The notes under the pieces were generated by a model. That model had not been told where the DNA came from. It made no database searches and was given only the letters and a program-made list of their open reading frames with translations. A DNA stretch of 40,151 nucleotides. Source: Candidatus Omnitrophota bacterium. Lineage in GTDB: Bacteria > Omnitrophota > Gorgyraeia > Gorgyraeales > Gorgyraeaceae. Both the position numbers and the translations under genes were made by a program. The stretch lies in assembly GCA_030691625.1 (NCBI GenBank), contig JAUYDX010000047.1, forward strand, positions 1 through 40,151, read 5' to 3'. Below, one piece after another: positions 7,478 through 13,399 of the stretch. Positions within the stretch are counted from its first letter, which is position 1; each line of letters opens with the position of its first letter.

Positions 7478-8785
7478 ATGAAAATGACAAAGAAAAATAA
7501 AACTAAAAAGTCCTTATCGGAAAATAAAGTCCGAAACGGGAAACGCGCGCGTCTTGAAAAGATAGTAGCCGGTTTGCGTAAAAATCGCAGCGGTTTGAAA
7601 GATAAAATCCGGCAGCAAACCCATGAGTTAAAGGTAAAAAATGGAAAATTGAGAAATGGGATAAAGCAACAGATGCGGTCAAAGGAGCAGACGCACATCC
7701 ATACTAAAGCTATGGAATCTGCTGTTGACGGTATCTTTATTATTGATGCCCAAAAGCCCAATTTTCCTGTTATCTACTCCAACAGATCATTTCAGAAGAT
7801 GACTGGTTACGCGAAAAAGGAAATCCTGGGCCGGGATTATTTCTTACTGCATGGAGCTGGCGCCGATCCCCGCATCATTGAAAAAATAAAAAACGCGATA
7901 CATCATAATAAGTCTTTTCACGGAGAGGTACTCAGTTTTCAAAAGGATAATAAAAAATACTGGAATTTACTGCGCATTACGCCGGTGCATGATAATAGCG
8001 GCGCGATCACTCATTATACGGGGATCCAGACAGATGTTACCTTAATACAACAGAGGGATTTAGAGATTCAAGAACAGCGCGAGGAGCTTTTGCATGTCAC
8101 CAGGGTGGGAAAGCTCGCGGAATTTGTCTCGTCCCTGGCTCATGAGATCAGCCAGCCTCTTACGGCTATTCTCTCCTACGCCCAGGCTGGCCAGCGCATG
8201 CTCGGAGACAGGGATCCTGAACTGCAGAAGATCCTATCGTACATCGCTGATGATGACCAGCGGGCGGGCGAGGTTATCCGGCGGCTAAGGTCACTATTGA
8301 AAAAGGGTAAGCCGGTATTTGAGCTTCTCGATATCAGCACCCTTATTAATGAAACCATTGTGCTCATGGCGACCGATGCCACCGTGAGGAACAGTATCAT
8401 TAAAACCGAATTAGGTACGGATCTTCCGCGAATCCTTGGCGACCGGATACAATTACAGCAGGTTCTTCTGAATCTCATCAGTAACAGTTTAGACGCGATG
8501 GAGGATAGCAAAAATTCCCGCGAGATCTTGATTCGCGCGTCGCGTAAAGATACCAACATGATTATCGTGGAGGTGAAGGATTCAGGATGCGGTATTTCAG
8601 AGGATAACATGAAAAAGATCTTTAAACACTTTTTTACCAGTAAGTCTGACGGCTTGGGTATGGGATTGTCTATCAGCCGTTCTATTATTGAAGCCCATGG
8701 CGGCCGCCTGGAAGCTAAGAATAATCCCGGCGGCGGGGCAATTTTTTATTTTATTATTCCTATCGCCAAAAAGGACGCATCATGA
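7478..8785 (+). CDS. FixL-like histidine kinase with cysteine-less LOV-type PAS domain
   Basis: A cytoplasmic kinase of 435 residues. Residues 1-75 are a very basic coiled coil. Residues 78-188 form a PAS domain of LOV type: IYSNRSFQKMTGY, then GRDYFLLHG where LOV photoreceptors have GRNCRFLQG, then YWNLLRITPVHD and GIQTDVT. The flavin-contact Asn163 and Gln184 positions are present, but the photoactive Cys is Tyr121. A HisKA domain follows with His222 in LAHEISQPL, then a catalytic domain with GLGMGLS. The next gene, overlapping by four bases, is a FixJ-type regulator, so the pair is a FixL/FixJ-like two-component system. The sensed cue is not known; flavin redox or light without adduct formation is a possibility. 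Confidence 0.87.
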   Translation: MKMTKKNKTKKSLSENKVRNGKRARLEKIVAGLRKNRSGLKDKIRQQTHELKVKNGKLRNGIKQQMRSKEQTHIHTKAMESAVDGIFIIDAQKPNFPVIYSNRSFQKMTGYAKKEILGRDYFLLHGAGADPRIIEKIKNAIHHNKSFHGEVLSFQKDNKKYWNLLRITPVHDNSGAITHYTGIQTDVTLIQQRDLEIQEQREELLHVTRVGKLAEFVSSLAHEISQPLTAILSYAQAGQRMLGDRDPELQKILSYIADDDQRAGEVIRRLRSLLKKGKPVFELLDISTLINETIVLMATDATVRNSIIKTELGTDLPRILGDRIQLQQVLLNLISNSLDAMEDSKNSREILIRASRKDTNMIIVEVKDSGCGISEDNMKKIFKHFFTSKSDGLGMGLSISRSIIEAHGGRLEAKNNPGGGAIFYFIIPIAKKDAS

Positions 8786-9408
8786 CTAGTCTCAAGCCGA
8801 TCATTTACGTTGTAGATGATGACGCTTCTATCCGCAGGTCACTCTCTTTACTGTTAAAATCGCACGGGTTTAAGGTTGAGGCGTTTATGGCCGCAGCGGA
8901 CTTTCTGGCGTTCAAGCACCTTAAATTGCCGTCGTGCCTGGTCTTGGATGTCCAGATGCCGGATATCGACGGCATTGCTCTCCAGGACGCCATGGCGCGG
9001 CAAAAACTTATCATCCCGATAGTTTTTATTACCGGACACGGGAATATCCCCATGAGCGTAAAAGCGATGAAGGCAGGGGCCATAGATTTTCTACCCAAAC
9101 CGTTCACTAAAAAAGAACTTCTGGATGCCATTGAGCGCGCCATCGCGAAAAACAAAACCCACAACAAGGAAGAAGCAGAAATAAACAGGATTAAACGGCG
9201 CATCAAGACGCTCTCTCCCAGAGAGCTTGAGGTTTTCCGTTTGGTGGCAAGCGGCATGCTGAGTAAACAGATCGCATTCAAGCGGGGGACCGCGCTCCAA
9301 ACGATCAAAGTTCACCGCAGCCGGGTCATGCAGAAAATGCAGGCTAAAACCGTAACAGAACTTATCCATTTAGCCCAAAAAGCGGGCTTAGTTTCCTCCC
9401 AGAGCTGA
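8782..9408 (+). CDS. FixJ-type response regulator (receiver + LuxR HTH)
   Basis: A 208-residue DNA-binding regulator. The receiver has VVDDDAS, phosphoacceptor D56 in LVLDVQMP, switch threonine in FITGHG and lysine in FLPKPF. The C-terminal LuxR/GerE helix-turn-helix spans about residues 138-205 with LSPRELEVFRLVASGM and IKVHRSRVMQKM. The start overlaps the kinase stop (ATGA), so the partner is clear. It is the only regulator in this window with a DNA-binding domain, which makes it a candidate for binding the 44-bp promoter family, one copy of which begins 43 bases after its stop. That target assignment is inference. Confidence 0.9.
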   Translation: MTSLKPIIYVVDDDASIRRSLSLLLKSHGFKVEAFMAAADFLAFKHLKLPSCLVLDVQMPDIDGIALQDAMARQKLIIPIVFITGHGNIPMSVKAMKAGAIDFLPKPFTKKELLDAIERAIAKNKTHNKEEAEINRIKRRIKTLSPRELEVFRLVASGMLSKQIAFKRGTALQTIKVHRSRVMQKMQAKTVTELIHLAQKAGLVSSQS

Positions 9409-9451
9409 TTTCAAAGACAAATTTTCCACACGATACCGTAAAATCCCAGGA

Positions 9452-9495
9452 TTATACCTCAGTTCAATTGATTTAAATTATATTGGTTCTAAAAT
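9452..9495 (+). promoter_or_regulatory. Promoter of the 44-bp family, copy B
   Basis: TTATACCTCAGTTCAATTGATT, a 16-base spacer and TAAAAT. The predicted transcription start (about 9502) is only a few bases before the ATG of the following kinase at 9507, so the message may be leaderless or use ATG 9516. Confidence 0.7.
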
Positions 9496-9506
9496 AGCGC
9501 TATAAA

Positions 9507-10739
9507 ATGAAAGCCATGTATAAAACAAAAGAAGGATCGCTTACGCAGCTTATAGAATCGCGGCAGCAGCGCGCCGGGATAGAGATATCGGAGAAGACGC
9601 GCGAGACCGCTCTTTACGCTTCAGAAATCCGTTTCCGCAGGCTCTTTGAGACTGCGCAAGACGGCATACTGATTCTCGACGCGGAAACAGGCCAGATCAG
9701 GGAAGTAAATAAATTTTTAATAGACATGCTGAGTTATTCCCATGAAGAATTTTTAGGCAAGAAACTCTGGGAGGTTGGGGCTTTTGTAGATATCGACAAA
9801 AGCAAAGCCGCCTTTCAGGAATTGCAGACCAGGGGATATGTCCGATATGAAGATCTGCCGCTTCGAACCAAGGATGGCCGCCTGATCAGTGTGGAATTTG
9901 TCAGCAATGTGTACAGCGTTGACCGCGCCAAAGTGATCCAATGCAACATCCGCGATATCACAGAGCGCAAGCGATTAGCAAGCGAACTATTTAAAGTTAA
10001 CAGCGAGCTTGTGAAGGCGAATACGCGGCTGCAAGAATTAGATAAGATGAAGTCTGATTTTGTTTCTGTGGTGTCGCATGAACTGCGGACGCCGCTTACT
10101 TCGATAAAGAGCGCGGTCAGTACTTTATTAAAGGCAGGGCTGAAAAAACGCCAAATAGATGTGACGGAAAAGAAATTACTGGACATTATTTTAAATAATA
10201 CTGACCGTCAAACGCGCATGATAGATGATCTGCTGGATTTATCTAAAATAGAAGCCGGGGCCATGGAAATGGTAATGGAACGCGTAGATATGGCGAGTTT
10301 GGCAAGAGATATAATCAATTCTTTTCGGTTCCAGCTCGACAGCAAAGATATAAAGTTAAGCGCGATATTGCCTAAACACGTTTCTCCGCTTTTGCTTGAT
10401 TCTGAAAAAATAAGGAGAGTTTTCGCTAATCTGATTTCTAACGCGATAAAGGCTATTCAGGGCAATGGAACAATAATCGTAAAATTGGAGGAGAGGTGGG
10501 GCGATATTAAGGTAACCATAACTGATACCGGTATAGGGATAAGCAAGGGAGACATGGGAAAGATATTCAATAAGTTTCAGCGCGCCGGGGATATTACTGC
10601 GCGCAGAAAAAATGGGACCGGTTTAGGGCTGATGATCTCAAAAGGAATAGTGGAAAATCATGGCGGAGAAATATGGGTGGAATCCGAGGTTGGAAAGGGG
10701 AGTTCGTTCTGCTTCACTTTACCGATTGTCAAAAAGTAA
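9507..10739 (+). CDS. PAS-domain histidine kinase
   Basis: A soluble kinase of 410 residues without membrane segments. A PAS domain spans about residues 42-155 (FRRLFETAQDGILILDAETG to CNIRDITERK). A short coiled coil leads into HisKA with His191 in VVSHELRTPL, then the catalytic domain with NLISNAIKA (N box), DTGIGIS (G1) and NGTGLGL (G2). It is a classic HPK1-type sensor kinase; the cue is unknown. No Shine-Dalgarno sequence is seen and the predicted transcript starts almost at the ATG. A CheY-like regulator follows after 12 bases and is its likely partner. Confidence 0.9.
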   Translation: MKAMYKTKEGSLTQLIESRQQRAGIEISEKTRETALYASEIRFRRLFETAQDGILILDAETGQIREVNKFLIDMLSYSHEEFLGKKLWEVGAFVDIDKSKAAFQELQTRGYVRYEDLPLRTKDGRLISVEFVSNVYSVDRAKVIQCNIRDITERKRLASELFKVNSELVKANTRLQELDKMKSDFVSVVSHELRTPLTSIKSAVSTLLKAGLKKRQIDVTEKKLLDIILNNTDRQTRMIDDLLDLSKIEAGAMEMVMERVDMASLARDIINSFRFQLDSKDIKLSAILPKHVSPLLLDSEKIRRVFANLISNAIKAIQGNGTIIVKLEERWGDIKVTITDTGIGISKGDMGKIFNKFQRAGDITARRKNGTGLGLMISKGIVENHGGEIWVESEVGKGSSFCFTLPIVKK

Positions 10740-10751
10740 GCGGGTGCGGCT

Positions 10752-11132
10752 GTGAAAGGAAATAAAGTACTTATAATTGATGACGAACCAGATATCGTCA
10801 GCACGATAAAATATCTCCTGGAAGAGGCGGGATATTATGCCTTTAGCTCTGATAATGGACAGGAGGGGCTGCGAAGAGTGAAACAGGATAAGCCTGATCT
10901 GGTTATTTTAGATCTAAACCTGCCGAAACTTCCCGGTGAAGAGGTATGCCGGGAAATAAAAAAAGACGAGAAGACAAAAGGCATCCCTATTATCATGCTC
11001 ACCGCGAAAAAATCCGATGTTGACAGGGTTCTTGGCAGGGTTATCGGCGCTGATTATTATATGGTTAAGCCTTTCGATCCAGATTTATTGAACGATAAAA
11101 TAAGGGAATTACTGGACAGGCGTCTTTTGTAA
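10752..11132 (+). CDS. Single-domain response regulator (CheY-like)
   Basis: A 126-residue receiver with LIIDDEPD, phosphoacceptor D54 in LVILDLNLP, switch threonine in IIMLTAK and lysine in YMVKPF. There is no output domain. The start codon is GTG. It lies directly after the PAS kinase and is presumably its partner. It is closer to the OmpR/PhoP-type receivers than to the FixJ-type receivers at 5019 and 11209. Confidence 0.88.
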   Translation: MKGNKVLIIDDEPDIVSTIKYLLEEAGYYAFSSDNGQEGLRRVKQDKPDLVILDLNLPKLPGEEVCREIKKDEKTKGIPIIMLTAKKSDVDRVLGRVIGADYYMVKPFDPDLLNDKIRELLDRRLL

Positions 11133-11158
11133 CCAGCCGGCCCTGAAAAATCCAAAGG

Positions 11159-11202
11159 TTATACCCAAGTTCAATTGATTTAATTACCACGGCTCCTATA
11201 AT
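11159..11202 (+). promoter_or_regulatory. Promoter of the 44-bp family, copy C
   Basis: TTATACCCAAGTTCAATTGATT, a 16-base spacer and a consensus TATAAT at 11197-11202. The ATG of the next receiver gene is at 11209, exactly where transcription should start, so the message is predicted to be leaderless. Confidence 0.75.
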
Positions 11203-11208
11203 GACATC

Positions 11209-11598
11209 ATGAAACCAGAAAAGTTGCGCCTTAAACAAATTTTTATTGTGGATGACGACGAATCAATATGCCGCGCGCTCAGCGCCCTTTTGGTTACGTA
11301 CGGGTTTGGCGTGGATACCTTTACTTCCGCGGAAGGATTTTTTAGCGTTGTGCCGAATAGCGCTCCGGGCTGTTTGATTCTGGACATCCATATGCCGGGA
11401 CTGGACGGATGGGAAACCATGCGGCATCTTTTCGCGTCAGGATCCAGCCGTCCGGTAATTATTATTTCCGCGGATAAAAACGCAAGGCTTAACGAGAAGG
11501 CTTTAAAAGCGGGCGCCAGGGGTTTTTTACAAAAACCGTTTAATAACGAAGAGTTGGTTGATCTTATTAATGGTACGTTTGAAGAGAAAAGGAGGTGA
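11209..11598 (+). CDS. Receiver-only response regulator (FixJ-type receiver)
   Basis: A 129-residue receiver with IVDDDES, phosphoacceptor D59 in LILDIHMP and lysine in FLQKPF. It is a close paralogue of the protein at 5019. No output domain is present. It has its own 44-bp-family promoter, with the -10 box ending seven bases before the ATG. Downstream lie a 16-codon ORF and the collagen-like/OmpA gene. As with the other solitary receivers, it may act as a phosphate sink or by protein contact. Confidence 0.87.
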   Translation: MKPEKLRLKQIFIVDDDESICRALSALLVTYGFGVDTFTSAEGFFSVVPNSAPGCLILDIHMPGLDGWETMRHLFASGSSRPVIIISADKNARLNEKALKAGARGFLQKPFNNEELVDLINGTFEEKRR

Positions 11599-11601
11599 TC
11601 G

Positions 11602-11652
11602 ATGCGTATATTTAAGGTAATAACGACAACAGGTGTGGCTGCAGCGCGGTAA
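11602..11652 (+). CDS. 16-codon ORF with a strong ribosome-binding site
   Basis: AAAGGAGGTGATCG places a near-perfect Shine-Dalgarno in front of ATG 11602. The product would be MRIFKVITTTGVAAAR. It reads like a signal-peptide start that stops early, so it may be the stump of a lost secreted-protein gene or a short leader peptide for the collagen-like gene. Confidence 0.35.
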   Translation: MRIFKVITTTGVAAAR

Positions 11653-11696
11653 AGGGTAACAATAAAAATGAAGTTAACTAAAAAAGGAGAGCAGTC

Positions 11697-12692
11697 ATGA
11701 AATTACAACATATGTTCAGATTAGGGATGATTTTGTTGGGCGTGACAGGTTTTGTCGTTGTGGAAGGTTGTAGCAGTTCGCTTTGCAGCAGGAGGGCTGG
11801 TCTTGTTGAAGGCGGTACCTCTAATGTTAGTAACTGCGCTGGTGAACGCGCTGACCTTGTCGGCGCGCGTGGTCCTGCTGGTTCTGTTGGCCCTCAAGGG
11901 GAACGGGGTTTAACCGGACCCAAAGGCGCATCTGGTGTTGCTTTAAGAGGTGTGCGTGGTGAAATGGGACCTACGGGTCCTGCGGGTGAACGAGGCCTTA
12001 CTGGTTCAAGAGGGCCGATAGGTGATGTTGCGAGAGGTCCTGTAGGCGTAGCCGGACCGCGTGGTGATAGAGGTCAGCAAGGTCAAGTTGGTATAAGGGG
12101 AGAACAAGGGGATAGTTCAGCTGGTTTTGCCGGCGCAAGGGGTCCTGTTGGTTCTCAAGGTGTAAGGGGTCCTGTTGGAGAAGCGGGCGTTAAAGGTCCA
12201 ACTTTGTACGGCCCACAAGGTCCTGCTGGTTATGAAGGTTCTTCAGGTGAACAGGGAACGATCGGAGGACAAGGTTCTAAAGGTAATATTACGGCTGGTA
12301 TCGCTGGTCCAGTTGGTCCTTCAGGATTATCAGGATCTGTAGGCAGCATGGGAGCGACTGGTGGTCAGGGCGTTGCAGGCGCTATTTGTTACTGGAATCT
12401 TTATAGGGAATTCAATTTCTATTCTAATGATACCAGTCTTAGTTCTGCAGACATGAAAAGCGTGAGCGAAATTGCGGATTATTTAAACAGAAACCCATCG
12501 TTACGGCTCGGAATTGATGGCACCGCAGTTAGTTCAGGAGATCAAAATATAAATGATCTTCGTGTCAACGCGATTCGCACCGCATTGATCAATGCCGGTG
12601 TGTCACCAGATGAGATCAGTACGGGCGTGGTGATAGACAACAAGGATTTTAGGCGCAAGGGACGAGTAGCCGTGCTTTTTACCACCGACTGA
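11697..12692 (+). CDS. Lipoprotein with collagen-like stalk and OmpA-type C-terminal domain
   Basis: A 331-residue product. The signal peptide ends in lipobox VEGC (Cys25). Residues about 55-235 are Gly-X-Y collagen-like repeats (GPAGSVGPQGERGLTG), broken at several points. The last 95 residues (WNLYREFNFYSNDTSLS to RRKGRVAVLF) fit an OmpA/MotB-like peptidoglycan-binding domain, with the NDLRVNAIRTALINAGV helix and a final RxGRVAV strand. A lipid anchor at one end and peptidoglycan binding at the other would let the collagen rod span part of the envelope. GGAGAG precedes the ATG. The domain reading is strong; the tether role is inference. Confidence 0.82.
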   Translation: MKLQHMFRLGMILLGVTGFVVVEGCSSSLCSRRAGLVEGGTSNVSNCAGERADLVGARGPAGSVGPQGERGLTGPKGASGVALRGVRGEMGPTGPAGERGLTGSRGPIGDVARGPVGVAGPRGDRGQQGQVGIRGEQGDSSAGFAGARGPVGSQGVRGPVGEAGVKGPTLYGPQGPAGYEGSSGEQGTIGGQGSKGNITAGIAGPVGPSGLSGSVGSMGATGGQGVAGAICYWNLYREFNFYSNDTSLSSADMKSVSEIADYLNRNPSLRLGIDGTAVSSGDQNINDLRVNAIRTALINAGVSPDEISTGVVIDNKDFRRKGRVAVLFTTD

Positions 12693-12723
12693 TCGTGAAC
12701 GCGATTGACGGTTCTTTGATGGC

Positions 12724-12759
12724 GGCTGGCTGGTACGAGACAGAGATTACCAGCCGGCC
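12724..12759. terminator. 12-bp hairpin after the collagen-like gene
   Basis: GGCTGGCTGGTA pairs with TACCAGCCGGCC with one G-T pair across a 12-base loop. No T-run follows. It may slow or end transcription, or protect the upstream message, before the entericidin gene. Confidence 0.45.
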
Positions 12760-12786
12760 GTTCTCAATATCGTAAAGGAGAATGAT

Positions 12787-12918
12787 ATGAAAAAACTTAC
12801 TTTATTAATGCTGGCGGTTCTATTTTTAATGATCTCAACTGTAGGATGTAACGCGACAAGAGGCGCGGGGACAGATATAAAGAGCGCAGGGGAGCATATT
12901 GAAAATATCGGTAAATAG
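12787..12918 (+). CDS. Entericidin-like small lipoprotein
   Basis: A 43-residue ORF not in the supplied track. It has a signal peptide, lipobox STVGC and a mature part NATRGAGTDIKSAGEHIENIG, which fits the EcnA/EcnB entericidin pattern (GCNTxRGxGxDI). Entericidins are small membrane lipoproteins linked to stress and programmed lysis in enterobacteria. AAAGGAG precedes the ATG. The role here is not shown. Confidence 0.8.
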   Translation: MKKLTLLMLAVLFLMISTVGCNATRGAGTDIKSAGEHIENIGK

Positions 12919-12950
12919 GAGAAATCGCTCTAATTACAGAGAGGTGGAAA

Positions 12951-13178
12951 ATGAAGACGTTAGCGTTGTTGGCATTATTAGTTGTCCTGGTTTCTTTTAT
13001 CGGTTGCGCGAACAATAGGACAAAGATAGGCGAAGGGGCTGGCATAGGAGCCGGCGTTGGAGCAATCGCAGGGGGTATCATAGGTTCCCAGAGCGGAAAT
13101 ACCATGGGAGGCGCTTTGGTAGGCGGCGCGTTAGGCGCGGGCAGCGGGGCGGCAATCGGGTCGCAGATTGAAAAATAA
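12951..13178 (+). CDS. Glycine-zipper lipoprotein
   Basis: A 75-residue predicted lipoprotein. The signal peptide MKTLALLALLVVLVSFIGC ends in lipobox FIGC, and the mature part is a glycine zipper (GAGIGAGVGAIAGGIIG and GGALVGGALGAGSGAAIG) like those of outer-membrane Gly-zipper/SlyB-type proteins. Its signal-peptide DNA closely matches that of the next small lipoprotein, pointing to duplication of the leader region. It lies between the entericidin gene and the 40-residue lipoprotein in the same direction. Confidence 0.8.
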   Translation: MKTLALLALLVVLVSFIGCANNRTKIGEGAGIGAGVGAIAGGIIGSQSGNTMGGALVGGALGAGSGAAIGSQIEK

Positions 13179-13201
13179 GTTACTCAACAGGGGGTAAGAA
13201 A

Positions 13202-13324
13202 ATGAAGATGTTAACGTTGTTGGCATTGTTAGTTGCCTTGGTTTCTCTGGTCGGATGCGAAAGGGGAAATTCAATTTCCTTCAAAGCGCCGTCAGGAGAG
13301 ACGACTTCGGTAACGGTGAAATAG
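13202..13324 (+). CDS. Tiny lipoprotein sharing the previous signal peptide
   Basis: A 40-residue ORF not in the supplied track. MKMLTLLALLVALVSLVGC is nearly the same as the signal peptide of the gene before it, at DNA level too. The mature part is only about 22 residues (ERGNSISFKAPSGETTSV...). CAGGGGGTAAG precedes the ATG. Function is unknown. Confidence 0.65.
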   Translation: MKMLTLLALLVALVSLVGCERGNSISFKAPSGETTSVTVK

Positions 13325-13345
13325 GATCAAATGTTTTAAATAATG

Positions 13346-13379
13346 GGTTCCGCCCGGGTTTTAACCCGGGCGGAACCTT
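13346..13379 (+). terminator. Strong hairpin terminator
   Basis: GGTTCCGCCCGGGTT and AACCCGGGCGGAACC form a perfect 15-bp stem with a 2-base loop, followed by TTAT. It closes the small-lipoprotein run and lies before the TTG start of the GtrA fusion. The T-tract is short. Confidence 0.7.
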
Positions 13380-13399
13380 ATCTGTAAGGAGAGGTTTTC

